In this document: positions 16,773 through 26,125 of the stretch, piece after piece | How positions within the stretch are numbered: position 1 is the first letter of the stretch | Layout of the letters: each line of letters opens with the position of its first letter | NCBI RefSeq assembly: GCF_024305035.1 | Contig: NZ_JAMWZB010000021.1 | Location: 31,143 to 95,142, forward strand | Direction of reading: 5' to 3' | DNA from: Algoriphagus sp. | Lineage (GTDB): Bacteria; Bacteroidota; Bacteroidia; Cytophagales; Cyclobacteriaceae | Length of the DNA: 64,000 nt | Translations under genes and position numbers: made by a program | The notes under the pieces: generated by a model | Databases searched by the model: none | What the model was told of the DNA's origin: nothing | The model's input: the letters and a program-made list of their open reading frames with translations, nothing else

Positions 16773-19700
16773 TCAGGCTAATGATTTTGTTTGTTCTTGT
16801 GCTCTTTTTTCCAATACTGCCTTGTAATCCCTAGGAATCACCTTAATAAATTTTTGACTAGCTCGATCCCAGTCATTCAAAAACTGTTGACCCAAGGCAC
16901 TCCCTGTTAACTTGATGTGCCGCTTGAGATAACTTTTGATCAGCGTAAAATCATCCTCCACCAAGGGATCCACGTCTACCAATTCGGGATTGATCTCAGT
17001 GATAAAATCATGGAGGATATAGGCGATTCCCCCACTCATACCTGCGGCGAAGTTTCTTCCGATCTCTCCTAGATTGATCACTAATCCACCTGTCATGTAC
17101 TCACAGCCGTGGTCCCCGATGCCTTCGATGACGGCATTCACCCCTGAATTCCTGACGCAAAATCGTTCTCCGCCTTTTCCGTTGATATAAGCTTCACCAG
17201 AAGTAGCCCCATAGAAAGCCACGTTTCCGATGATAATATTTTCCTCGGGTTTAAACTTCGCATTTCGGCTAGGGTAAACGGTCAGCCTACCTCCCGAAAG
17301 TCCCTTTCCAAAATAGTCATTGGCTTCACCTTCTAGCTCAAAACTGACCCCTTTGGTCAAAAATCCGCCGAAAGTCTGTCCCGCCGAACCGGTAAATTTG
17401 AATCGAATCGTATCCTCAGGCAACCCGACACTTCCATAGATTTTTGAAATCTCATTCGAAAGCATGGCCCCAACAGCCCGGTCGGTATTTTTGATTTGGA
17501 AATGCCCACTAACCTCGATGGCCTGCTCCAAGGCCGGTAGTGCAGCCTGAATGAGTTGACGATCCAAGACCTCCTTCAATTCCCATTCTTGATCGATTTG
17601 ATGATGGATTCCGACATGATCCGGTACTTCCACTTTATGGAAAATCGGTGAAAGATCCACTTTATCCCATTTCCAGTGATTGAGATGACCGGTGGATTGC
17701 AGGACATTGCTTTGTCCCACCATTTCATCCACGGTACGGAAGCCCAGCGAGGCCATGATTTCTCGAAGATCTTCGACCAAAAATTTGAAATAATTGACCA
17801 CATGCTCCGGATCTCCGGTGAATAATTTTCGCAACTCAGGATTCTGAGTTGCGATCCCCACCGGACAGGTATTCAGGTGACACTTTCGCATCATGATACA
17901 GCCTTCTACGACCAGGGCCGCAGTTGAAATCCCCCATTCCTCGGCACCAAGCAAGGTGGCTATCGCCAAATCCCTTCCGGTCCGAAGTTGGCCGTCAGTT
18001 TGAAGCACCACTCGGCTTCTCAAATTATTCTTGACCAAAGTCTGATGAGCTTCAGAAAGTCCCAACTCCCAAGGCAATCCTGCATGACGGATGGAGGAAA
18101 GCGGGGAAGCTCCTGTCCCACCATCTGCTCCAGAAATCAAAATGACATCAGCCATGGCTTTGGCTACCCCGGCAGCCACCGTGCCTACGCCCGCTTGTGA
18201 AACCAATTTCACATTGATCCGGGCTTTTCTGTTGGCATTTTTCAAATCATAAATGAGCTGAGCCAAATCCTCAATCGAATAAATATCGTGATGGGGAGGA
18301 GGGGAAATCAAACCCACCCCAGGCGTGGAGTGCCTCACTCTTCCGATCCAATCATCCACCTTGTGCCCGGGCAGCTGACCGCCTTCTCCAGGCTTTGCAC
18401 CCTGAGCCATTTTGATCTGCAATTCCGCCGCATTGGTGAGGTAATTGCTCGTCACGCCAAACCTGCCCGAAGCCACCTGCTTGATGGCTGACCTTTCCCA
18501 ATCCCCGTTCTCTTTTCGCTGAAAACGGATCTCATCTTCTCCACCTTCTCCAGAATTACTTTTTGCCCCAATTCTATTCATCGCAATGGCCAGTGTCGTG
18601 TGAGCTTCGTGAGAAATCGAGCCGAAGGACATCGCCCCAGTAGCAAATCGCCGCATGATTTTTTCCGCAGGCTCTACTTCATCGAGTGGAACAGAAATCC
18701 GCTTTTTGAATTCAAAAAGGCCCCGTAAAGTCAGCGCATCTTTACTTTGTTCATTGATCCGCTGCGCAAATTTTTTATACAGGCCAAAATCATTCAATCG
18801 AGTGGATTTTTGGAGCAAATGAATAGTTTCAGGATTAAACAGGTGTTTTTCTCCCCGTCTTTTCCACTGATAGACTCCGCCAGCTTCCAAGGTCGGACTG
18901 CTCGTCTGATAAGCCGCCCGATGGCGTATCAATACTTCTTCTGCCAGCTCATCAAAAGACACCCCACTTATTCGTGAAATGGTCCCTTTGAAACAACGAT
19001 CAATTACCTCAGGCCCGAGTCCAATCGCCTCAAAAATCTGAGCGCCTTGATAGGACTGAAGGGTAGAGATTCCCATTTTTGAAAGAACCTTCAGCAGGCC
19101 TTTTCCAATGGCTTTTTGATAGTTGGAAAAAAGTGTCTTTTGGTCTTTTACCTGAGGCAACATTCCCCGATTAAAATAATCCAAAAGCGATTCCAGCGCC
19201 AGGTATGGATTTATAGCCGAAGCTCCATAGCCAATGGCTGTGGCAAAATGATGGGTTTCGCGAATATCTCCGGACTCCAATACCAAACCAGCTTTGGTTC
19301 GGATTTTTTTCTTCACCAGATGATGATGAACTGCTCCAATCGCCAAAAGCGAAGGGATCGGTGCCAACTCCTCATTGCTTCCCCGATCAGAGATGATCAG
19401 AATATTCTTTTTCTCTGCAATTGCATCTTCGGCTTCTTTGCAAAGTTTGTCCAGCGCCTCCAATAATCTTCCCGGCTTGTGATCGGCTACAAAGTGCGCA
19501 AATAGCTTTTTACTGCGATAGCCCTGAGCTTCCATATTCTGGATTTTCTCCAGGGATTCATTAAGCAAGACTGGCTGAGAAATATGAATCTGCCGAGTAT
19601 GTTGCGGACTTTCCTCCAATATATTATGCCCTTCACCTATTCGGGTAAAAAGAGACATGACCATCCGCTCCCGGATCGGATCAATTGGTGGATTACTAAC

Positions 19701-21263
19701 CTGGGCAAAAAGCTGCTTGAAATAATTGGAAATATGCTGACTCTGCTTGGATAAAACTGCCAACGGCGTATCGGCACCCATGGATCCAATGGCCTCCTGT
19801 CCCATATCGCCCATTGGACTAAGGACGACTTTGAGTTCCTCCGAAGTATAGCCAAACACCGTTTGGCATTTCTTGATATTTTCTGTTGAATACGGATGAG
19901 TCAACACTTCCGGATCTGGCTCCAGACGCAATTTAATCCGCTGCTCACTGACCCATTGCTCATAAGGCTGTTTTCTACAGATTTCCCCCTTCACCTCTTC
20001 ATCAAAGAGCACGCGACCCTTTTTCAAATCTGCCCAAAGCATTCTCCCCGGGCTAATCCTTCCTTTCTCCACGATTGTCGCCTCCCGAATGGGTAAGGCT
20101 CCGGCCTCTGAAGATAAAATTAACCGCTGATCTTTGGTAATAAAATAGCGTAAAGGGCGTAAGCCGTTTCGGTCCAAAGTCGCACCCACCGACTCTCCAT
20201 CGGTAAACAGTAAAGCAGCCGGACCATCCCAGGGCTCCACTAAGGAAGCATGGAATTTATAAAATGCCTTCCGGTCGCGATCCATCACTTCATTGTCTTG
20301 CCAAGCTTCAGGCACGAGCATCATCATGGCATGAGGAAGGCTTCTGCCACTTAGCGAAAGCAACTCCACCATCGCATCGAGATTGGCTGAGTCGGAATTT
20401 TGCTTATTGGTAATAGGCATGAGCTTCTCCAATTCATCCTCCGAAAAAAACTTGGATTTCATGAGGTTTTCCTTGGACTTCATTTTGTTGAGATTTCCTC
20501 GGATCGTATTGATTTCCCCATTGTGGGAAAGAAATCTAAACGGCTGAGCCAATCGCCAATTTGGGAAAGTATTGGTCGAAAACCGGGAATGGACGATGGC
20601 AAAGGCAGATTCGATCTTACTGTTTTGAAGGTCTTTATAAAAAGGCAGAACCTGATCGGTTCGCAGTTGTCCCTTATAAATCAAGGTTCGGCTTGAAAAT
20701 GAAGCAAAATAAAACGAGTGATTCACTCCGGCGACTTCGGTATTGATCACTGAAGTGGCATAATTTCTTAATACATACAGCTTCCGCTCCAACTCCACTC
20801 CGGTAAGCCCCTTTTTATGTTTCACAAAAAGCTGCTCAATGATGGGCATCACTTCCAGGGCTCCCGAACCCGGAACGGTTTCATCCACAGGAACTGGCCG
20901 GTATCCGATCAACTCAAATCCCAATTCCTCGATCAATTGGTTCAGGAGGGCTTTTGATTTTTTGAAAAGCTGTTTGTTTTTAGGGAAAAAAGTCATTCCA
21001 ACGCCATAGGTCCCTTTTTCAGGCAAGGAAATATCCGTTCTTGCGGTAATATCTTTTAAAAATTCATGTGGAACTTGAATGAGAATTCCCGCTCCATCTC
21101 CAGTTTTCGGATCGGATCCTCTACCTCCTCGATGCTCCATGTTACTGAGCATATATAAGGCATCGCTGATCGTTTCATGCGAAGGTGAAGCCGTCAAATC
21201 CACTACCGAACCAATGCCACAGGAGTCATGCTCAAACTCCGAATGATACAAGCCTTCTTGCAT
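16773..21263 (-). CDS. gltB: Glutamate synthase large subunit
   Basis: A 1496-residue enzyme that makes two glutamates from glutamine and 2-oxoglutarate. Domains in order: class II glutamine amidotransferase (the nucleophile Cys in HDSCGIG near residue 14), the central domain, the FMN-binding synthase domain (GAKSNSGEGGED, PGEGGQLPG, SGADGGTGASPLSS), the 3Fe-4S cysteines (CIMMRKCHLNTCPVG) and the C-terminal GXGXG helix (FYGATSGEAYINGKGGERF). The frame is open 15 codons upstream, but the ATG at 21263 puts the Cys at the usual distance for propeptide removal. Ammonium assimilation, with gltD directly behind. Confidence 0.96.
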   Translation of the reverse strand: MQEGLYHSEFEHDSCGIGSVVDLTASPSHETISDALYMLSNMEHRGGRGSDPKTGDGAGILIQVPHEFLKDITARTDISLPEKGTYGVGMTFFPKNKQLFKKSKALLNQLIEELGFELIGYRPVPVDETVPGSGALEVMPIIEQLFVKHKKGLTGVELERKLYVLRNYATSVINTEVAGVNHSFYFASFSSRTLIYKGQLRTDQVLPFYKDLQNSKIESAFAIVHSRFSTNTFPNWRLAQPFRFLSHNGEINTIRGNLNKMKSKENLMKSKFFSEDELEKLMPITNKQNSDSANLDAMVELLSLSGRSLPHAMMMLVPEAWQDNEVMDRDRKAFYKFHASLVEPWDGPAALLFTDGESVGATLDRNGLRPLRYFITKDQRLILSSEAGALPIREATIVEKGRISPGRMLWADLKKGRVLFDEEVKGEICRKQPYEQWVSEQRIKLRLEPDPEVLTHPYSTENIKKCQTVFGYTSEELKVVLSPMGDMGQEAIGSMGADTPLAVLSKQSQHISNYFKQLFAQVSNPPIDPIRERMVMSLFTRIGEGHNILEESPQHTRQIHISQPVLLNESLEKIQNMEAQGYRSKKLFAHFVADHKPGRLLEALDKLCKEAEDAIAEKKNILIISDRGSNEELAPIPSLLAIGAVHHHLVKKKIRTKAGLVLESGDIRETHHFATAIGYGASAINPYLALESLLDYFNRGMLPQVKDQKTLFSNYQKAIGKGLLKVLSKMGISTLQSYQGAQIFEAIGLGPEVIDRCFKGTISRISGVSFDELAEEVLIRHRAAYQTSSPTLEAGGVYQWKRRGEKHLFNPETIHLLQKSTRLNDFGLYKKFAQRINEQSKDALTLRGLFEFKKRISVPLDEVEPAEKIMRRFATGAMSFGSISHEAHTTLAIAMNRIGAKSNSGEGGEDEIRFQRKENGDWERSAIKQVASGRFGVTSNYLTNAAELQIKMAQGAKPGEGGQLPGHKVDDWIGRVRHSTPGVGLISPPPHHDIYSIEDLAQLIYDLKNANRKARINVKLVSQAGVGTVAAGVAKAMADVILISGADGGTGASPLSSIRHAGLPWELGLSEAHQTLVKNNLRSRVVLQTDGQLRTGRDLAIATLLGAEEWGISTAALVVEGCIMMRKCHLNTCPVGIATQNPELRKLFTGDPEHVVNYFKFLVEDLREIMASLGFRTVDEMVGQSNVLQSTGHLNHWKWDKVDLSPIFHKVEVPDHVGIHHQIDQEWELKEVLDRQLIQAALPALEQAIEVSGHFQIKNTDRAVGAMLSNEISKIYGSVGLPEDTIRFKFTGSAGQTFGGFLTKGVSFELEGEANDYFGKGLSGGRLTVYPSRNAKFKPEENIIIGNVAFYGATSGEAYINGKGGERFCVRNSGVNAVIEGIGDHGCEYMTGGLVINLGEIGRNFAAGMSGGIAYILHDFITEINPELVDVDPLVEDDFTLIKSYLKRHIKLTGSALGQQFLNDWDRASQKFIKVIPRDYKAVLEKRAQEQTKSLA

Positions 21264-21654
21264 ATATTTTACGTATTTAATAGGTTCAAATTTTTTCAAA
21301 AAGTACAAAAAATATTTCGATCATTAAAATAAAGGCAACAAACAAGCTGTTTCAGTAATTAATTTTTGAAAAAGTGAGTATTTTTTGATTTTAATGTAAA
21401 ATAAAAATGGCTTAATTTTTTTAGCACTATTCCTAAAAAAACAATCAAAATCAGAAAAGTGGATAACTTTTCAAACTCTAATTTGAAAACTTTACACGGT
21501 TTTTGATTTTTTAGGTTAATTAAAAAAACTTCCCCACAAATTTGAAATTAATTCATTGAAAAAATCTATCAAAATACCCGTCCTAATTGCAATCGATTTC
21601 GAGCGCAGAATAAAATTTTGAATTTAAACTTAAACTAAAAATGATGATTCATTC
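21264..21654. other. gltB upstream region, AT-rich, no gene
   Basis: A 391-base AT-rich gap between the gltB start and the gldE stop, both on the minus strand. It must hold the gltB promoter and leader. One DnaA-box-like site (AGTGGATAAC near 21459) occurs, but no cluster. No ORF of note and no clear riboswitch was seen. Confidence 0.6.
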
Positions 21655-23004
21655 CTAATCCGTAAATGGATTTGTTCCGTCCTTTTCTTCTGATCGGATA
21701 TGGACTTTGACTTTTTTGATTTTCCGTGCATCCACGGCCAAAACAGTAAACTCAAAATTCTCGAATTTTATTTTAGTCCCATTTTTGGGAAGCTTGCTGT
21801 TTATCTCCAAAAGCAAGCCGCCTAAGGACTCACTTTCTCCTTTGACTTCGTCAAAAATACTGGTGTCTAATTCCAACTTTTTACAAAAATCATTAAGAGA
21901 GACTTTCCCTTCAAATATGTAGGTGTCCGGATCAATTTCTTGGTAGAAAAATTCCTCCCGGTCGTCAAATTCATCATTGATCTCGCCGATAATTTCCTCG
22001 ATCAAATCCTCTAAAGTCACCAGGCCCGAGGTTCCGCCATATTCATCCACTACGATGGCCATGTGTACCCGTTTTTGCTGGAAATCTTTGAGCAGACGAT
22101 CCACCTTTTTATTTTCAGGAACAAAAAAACTTTTGCGGATGAGTTCTTTCCAGGCAAAATTTTCATCCCGATCGATGAAGGGCAGCAAATCTTTGATGTA
22201 TAGAATACCCTGAATATTATCGATGGTTTCTTCGTAAACAGGAATCCGGGAATAACCGCTTTTATTGATCCGGTCCATCAGTTCATGAAAATCCATTTCG
22301 GTATCCAAGGCGGTAATTTCCATCCTACTCCGCATGACTTGTTTGACGGTCAAAGTCCCAAAATTCACAATTCCGCGAAGGATATCCTTCTCTTCAATCG
22401 AAGTGTCTTCGGTTGTAATTTCCAATGCTTTGTGCAGTTCGTCAACGGAAAGTGAATACCCTTTTCGCTCGATTCTCCGCTCAATCACATTAGAAATAGC
22501 CATGAGCAAAAAAGAGATGGGTTTGAGAAGCGCAGCAAAAAATGTCATGGATGGAGCCATAATCATACTGAATTTGATTCTGGCTTGGTTGGCATAGACT
22601 TTTGGCACGATCTCACCGAAAAACACGATCGCAAAGGTCACTCCCACGGTCTGCACCAAAATGACAAGTATCCCGGTCGTATTCATCCCAAAAATACTCC
22701 AAGTCACAAAGGTAGTTAGGGTAACAATTGCGATATTGATCAGATTATTGAGGATCAGAATGGTACTGAGCAGTCGCTTGGGAGATTCGAGAAGCGCAAT
22801 GACTAAATCACTTTGAGAAGAATCATCCTCTTCAAGCACCAAAAGATCATCATTGGTCAACGAAAAATAGGCAACCTCAGAACCTGAAACCAGTGCCGAA
22901 CCAATCAAAAGTAAAATAAATATCAGTCCGTTTATCAGCAGATAGCCTATTGAAGGCTCATTGATCTGCGCGAGTAGGTACAAACTCGGGTAAGGGTCGT
23001 CCAT
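21655..23004 (-). CDS. gldE: GldE, gliding-motility-associated CNNM/CorC-type membrane protein
   Basis: A 449-residue protein with the DUF21 transmembrane domain (residues about 20-200, including the ALVSGSEVAYFSL signature), then two CBS domains (MRSRMEITALDTEMDFHELMDRI and VHMAIVVDEYGGTSGLVTLEDLIEEIIGEI) and a C-terminal CorC_HlyC domain. In Bacteroidetes this gene beside ssb and mutY is called gldE after Flavobacterium johnsoniae, where it supports gliding and type IX secretion. The CNNM fold suggests divalent-cation transport. The start codon is 67 bases after the ssb stop, so the same mRNA is likely. Confidence 0.88.
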   Translation of the reverse strand: MDDPYPSLYLLAQINEPSIGYLLINGLIFILLLIGSALVSGSEVAYFSLTNDDLLVLEEDDSSQSDLVIALLESPKRLLSTILILNNLINIAIVTLTTFVTWSIFGMNTTGILVILVQTVGVTFAIVFFGEIVPKVYANQARIKFSMIMAPSMTFFAALLKPISFLLMAISNVIERRIERKGYSLSVDELHKALEITTEDTSIEEKDILRGIVNFGTLTVKQVMRSRMEITALDTEMDFHELMDRINKSGYSRIPVYEETIDNIQGILYIKDLLPFIDRDENFAWKELIRKSFFVPENKKVDRLLKDFQQKRVHMAIVVDEYGGTSGLVTLEDLIEEIIGEINDEFDDREEFFYQEIDPDTYIFEGKVSLNDFCKKLELDTSIFDEVKGESESLGGLLLEINSKLPKNGTKIKFENFEFTVLAVDARKIKKVKVHIRSEEKDGTNPFTD

Positions 23005-23038
23005 GAATTAATTCACGATAGTTAATGCAAAAATACAT

Positions 23039-23068
23039 AATTCCCCTGAATTCAAAATCAGGGGAATT
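23039..23068 (-). terminator. Hairpin between ssb and gldE
   Basis: A perfect 11-bp inverted repeat AATTCCCCTGA / TCAGGGGAATT with an 8-base loop, three bases after the ssb stop. The T-run after it is weak, so read-through into gldE is likely. Confidence 0.65.
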
Positions 23069-23071
23069 CGA

Positions 23072-23539
23072 TTAGAACGGCAAATCATCATCATCTCCGG
23101 CTGGACTCATGTCCGGAGCAGAAGAAGCGGTGGCATTGGACGCAGCAGGCCTGGATGCGGGCTGGGATTGCTGAGGAGCAGAGTTTCCGTCACTTCCCAT
23201 GGCCTCTGATCTACCGCCCAGCATGGTGAAACTCAACACCCTGATCTTAATTCTTTTGCGGTTTTGGCCTTGATCATCTTGCCAAGTATCGGATTTGATT
23301 TTTCCTTCTACGTAAATTTGAGATCCTTTTTTGAGGTATTGTTCAGCGATTTTTGCCTGTCCGCCCCATAGCTCCAGATCATGCCATTCGGTTTGTTCAA
23401 CTTTATTTCCGTTTCGATCTTTGTAGGATTCAGTAGTGGCCAACCGAAGATTCGCCACCACATTATCTCCTTCGAGGTATTTAACCTCTGGGTCAGCACC
23501 AAGATTTCCCAATAGGATTACTTTATTTACTCCTGCCAT
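23072..23539 (-). CDS. ssb: Single-stranded DNA-binding protein
   Basis: A 155-residue SSB. The OB fold occupies about residues 1-105 (opens MAGVNKVILLGNLGADPEV, contains TEWHDLELWGGQAKIAEQYLKKG). It is followed by a Gln/Ala/Ser/Pro-rich linker and the acidic tip DDDDLPF that recruits partner repair and replication proteins. It lies between mutY and gldE on the same strand, the usual Bacteroidetes order. Confidence 0.97.
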   Translation of the reverse strand: MAGVNKVILLGNLGADPEVKYLEGDNVVANLRLATTESYKDRNGNKVEQTEWHDLELWGGQAKIAEQYLKKGSQIYVEGKIKSDTWQDDQGQNRKRIKIRVLSFTMLGGRSEAMGSDGNSAPQQSQPASRPAASNATASSAPDMSPAGDDDDLPF

Positions 23540-23583
23540 GTAGTGATAGTTTTTTTTGAAAAGGAATTAAATGATGAAGTTAA

Positions 23584-24654
23584 TCAAAAGCCTTGATCCC
23601 TCAAAAAATTAACAATCAACTTTGGCTTGGCCAAATAGTCTATTTGCTCCTCCTCGACGAGGTGGTACCCCTTCTCATCTGCCCAATCTTTCAGAATTTG
23701 CATATGTTGTTCAGGAACTTCGACTTCAGAAAAAACCGCATTTAACCGCTGATGGGACAAGAGGTGTCGGTAACTCTTCGGAATCTTTTTTGCCCGATCC
23801 AATAAATGTAAAGAGGACCCTTTTGCTTCCTCTAGTTTAGAGTTTTCTTCTGCTTGGGGAAAATCATACAATCCTTCCCAGATATCCCCTTTGGAACGGC
23901 GATTCCAAATCCACATTTTTCCACACCGGATCACATAATAATGAATGGACCGCTCTCGGATTTTCGTTTTATTTATTTTTACGGGAAGATCTTTGACCAT
24001 ATCCTGTTGGAAAGCAAAGCATGACTGCTGAAGAGGACAGGAAGGACAATCGGGATTTTTGGGGGAGCAAAGCCTAGATCCGAAATCCATCATCGCCTGA
24101 TTAAACTCGGCCGGTTGCTCCTTTGGGATGAGTTGATTGGCGAGCGCCTCAAATTCCTTTTTGGCCTTCCCCGTAGCAATATCCATGTCGATCCCAAAAT
24201 ACCTGGCCAACACCCGAAAAACATTTCCGTCCACCACGGCCCGCACTTCCCCAAAAGCAAAACTCGCAATTGCCGCAGCGGTATAGGAGCCCACTCCTTT
24301 TAATTCTAGGAGTTGATCATAGGTGTCGGGAAATTTCCCATCCAGTTCATGCCAGATGTACTTGGCACAAAAATGGAGATTCCGAGCGCGGCTGTAATAC
24401 CCCAATCCCTGCCAAAGACGGAGGACCTCTTCCTCAGAAGCCAAAGCTAGGTCACCAACGCTCGGAAAAGCAGTAACAAATTTGTAATAATAAGGTAATC
24501 CCTGGGCAACCCGAGTCTGTTGCAGAATGATTTCAGACAACCAAATTTGATAAGGATCTTGGGTTCCCCGCCAAGGAAGATCTCGTGGGTTTGCCTGATA
24601 CCACTGGATAATTTGACTGGAAAACAACTGATAATCAAAACGTTTAGTATTCAT
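23584..24654 (-). CDS. mutY: A/G-specific adenine glycosylase
   Basis: A 356-residue base-excision enzyme removing adenine opposite 8-oxoguanine. The catalytic Glu is in WLSEIILQQTRV, the helix-hairpin-helix is LLELKGVGSYTAAAIASFAFG, the catalytic Asp is in AVVDGNVFRVL, and the 4Fe-4S cysteines are in LCSPKNPDCPSCPLQQSCF. A C-terminal NUDIX-like domain (about 230-350) reads the oxidised base. It leads the mutY-ssb-gldE cluster and is divergent from the HU gene. Confidence 0.96.
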   Translation of the reverse strand: MNTKRFDYQLFSSQIIQWYQANPRDLPWRGTQDPYQIWLSEIILQQTRVAQGLPYYYKFVTAFPSVGDLALASEEEVLRLWQGLGYYSRARNLHFCAKYIWHELDGKFPDTYDQLLELKGVGSYTAAAIASFAFGEVRAVVDGNVFRVLARYFGIDMDIATGKAKKEFEALANQLIPKEQPAEFNQAMMDFGSRLCSPKNPDCPSCPLQQSCFAFQQDMVKDLPVKINKTKIRERSIHYYVIRCGKMWIWNRRSKGDIWEGLYDFPQAEENSKLEEAKGSSLHLLDRAKKIPKSYRHLLSHQRLNAVFSEVEVPEQHMQILKDWADEKGYHLVEEEQIDYLAKPKLIVNFLRDQGF

Positions 24655-24699
24655 AAGGCAGAAAAAACTTTTCAGTAAATCTGGGGAATTTTTGTGGAA

Positions 24700-24733
24700 T
24701 TGTTTTTTAATTGGTTTGGTTCTTGTACATTTG
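24700..24733 (+). promoter_or_regulatory. Probable Bacteroidetes sigma-A promoter of the HU gene
   Basis: TACATTTG at 24726-24733 is a perfect match to the Bacteroidetes -7 element TAnnTTTG. A TTG at 24700-24702, 23 bases upstream, can serve as the -33 element; that spacing is slightly long. It lies about 65 bases before the HU start codon. Confidence 0.55.
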
Positions 24734-24799
24734 CAGTCCCAAAAACACTTGGTTAATAGGTTGTTAAGCTTATTTCAAAATTTCTAAATAAAAATCACA

Positions 24800-25108
24800 G
24801 TGACAAAAGCAGAAGTAATCACCAAGATTTCGGAAAAAACCGGAATCCAGAAGGATGATGTAACCCAGACCGTTGAAGCCTTTTTCAAGGTAGTCAAAGA
24901 ATCCATGGCTGATGGAGAAAACATTTATGTCAGAGGATTTGGCAGCTTTATCAACAAGAAAAGAGCAAAAAAGATTGCTCGGAATATTTCCAAAAATACA
25001 GCTATCGTGATCGATGAGCACTACATCCCGGCTTTTAAGCCTTCCAAAGTGTTTATAGAGAAAATCAAGACCAGCAAGAAAATCAAGGAACTTGCTCCTC
25101 AGGATTAA
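24800..25108 (+). CDS. HU/IHF-family DNA-binding protein
   Basis: A 102-residue nucleoid protein. It starts with GTG (TKAEVITKISEKTG) and keeps the HU fold, with the VRGFGSFINKKRAKKIARN block before the DNA-binding arm and the IPAFKPSKVFIEKIK end. The Pro-rich arm differs from E. coli HU, as is usual for Bacteroidetes paralogs. It bends DNA and compacts the nucleoid. It is followed after 18 bases by a TPR protein gene on the same strand. Confidence 0.93.
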   Translation: MTKAEVITKISEKTGIQKDDVTQTVEAFFKVVKESMADGENIYVRGFGSFINKKRAKKIARNISKNTAIVIDEHYIPAFKPSKVFIEKIKTSKKIKELAPQD

Positions 25109-25126
25109 TTTCTGGGCAAATTTGAA

Positions 25127-25942
25127 ATGAAAAAAAAGCAACTCATTCTCATTGGCATTGGCATTTTGGCTGTGGTAGCGCTGGCTTCACTACCCAAAAT
25201 AGTTGTGGACAATGAAGATCAGGCCAATATTTCGGAAGGTCAAGTTTCGGAAACTACTCAACAAGCTACCGATCCGGCTGCCATGCATGAGGCTGAGTTG
25301 TCTCCTGAAAAAGAAGCAGAACTAACTGCGCTTCAAATCAGTTTTAATGCTGAGCCCACAGCTGAAAATGCACGGGCCCTAGCTTCTCTTTATCAGGAAA
25401 AATCACTTTACGATAGTGCCGCCTTTTATTTAGACCAGGTAGCTGCGACTACTGAAGATCAAAGCTTAATCGAGGATACAGGAAATGCTTACTATGAAGC
25501 GTTCACCTTTGCCTTAGATCCGGAAAAAGTAGCCTATCTTGCAGATCAAACGCGGAACTATTTAAACCGAGTCTTGGAAAACGATCCAAGCCGAACGGAT
25601 TTGAAATCTAAAATCGCCATGACCTACGTGTCATCTTCCAATCCCATGCAGGGAATCGCCATGCTACGGGAAATCCTGGATCAGGATCCACAAAACGAAG
25701 ATGCACTGTTTAACATGGGGATTTTATCGATGCAATCAGGGCAGTACAAAAGAGCTACTGAGCGATTTGAAGAGTTGATTAACTATCATCCAGAAAATCT
25801 CCAAGGGCAATTTTACCTGGGCGTAAGTTATTTCGAAGCCAATCAAAAAAACAAAGCAAAATCCCAGTTTGAGAAAACTCAGAAAATGACCCAAGATCCC
25901 ATGATTTTGGAAACCATTCAGGGTTATCTCGACCGGTTATAA
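25127..25942 (+). CDS. Membrane-anchored tetratricopeptide-repeat protein
   Basis: A 271-residue protein with an N-terminal membrane anchor (KKQLILIGIGILAVVALASL), a Glu/Ala-rich linker and at least three to four TPR units (for example DPQNEDALFNMGILSMQSGQYKRATERFEELINYHPENLQGQFYLGV). Most of the protein should face the periplasm and act as a scaffold; partners unknown. It lies between HU and the mini ribosomal protein gene, in a block ending with RNase G. Confidence 0.85.
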   Translation: MKKKQLILIGIGILAVVALASLPKIVVDNEDQANISEGQVSETTQQATDPAAMHEAELSPEKEAELTALQISFNAEPTAENARALASLYQEKSLYDSAAFYLDQVAATTEDQSLIEDTGNAYYEAFTFALDPEKVAYLADQTRNYLNRVLENDPSRTDLKSKIAMTYVSSSNPMQGIAMLREILDQDPQNEDALFNMGILSMQSGQYKRATERFEELINYHPENLQGQFYLGVSYFEANQKNKAKSQFEKTQKMTQDPMILETIQGYLDRL

Positions 25943-25971
25943 TTATTGTATCACTATAAATAAACAAGACT

Positions 25972-26061
25972 ATGCCTTGCGGTAAAAAAAGAAAAAGACA
26001 TAAGATCGCTACGCACAAGCGTAAAAAAAGACTGAGAAAAAATAGACATAAGAAGAAGTAA
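25972..26061 (+). CDS. 29-aa basic mini-protein, AURKAIP1/COX24 (mS38)-like ribosome-associated
   Basis: A 29-residue frame (starts MPCGKKRKRHKIATHKRKK, ends RHKKK), about 60% Lys/Arg/His. Identical-looking short proteins are annotated in many Bacteroidetes as AURKAIP1/COX24-domain proteins, relatives of mitochondrial small-subunit protein mS38. It would bind 16S rRNA in the small subunit. It lies 29 bases after the TPR gene and 64 bases before RNase G, which matches a role near ribosomes. Its shortness makes it easy to miss. Confidence 0.85.
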   Translation: MPCGKKRKRHKIATHKRKKRLRKNRHKKK

Positions 26062-26125
26062 TACACTTCTTCTTATTCCTGTTTTTAGACAAAACACGTT
26101 CATTTACATTATATAAGACGAGATT

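Noticed and set aside
21450..21545. Second origin candidate upstream of gltB
   Set aside because: Only one DnaA-box-like site (AGTGGATAAC) is present, without clustering.
24770..25141. Minus-strand ORF covering the HU gene
   Set aside because: The plus frame is a full HU protein with family motifs; the reverse is its shadow.
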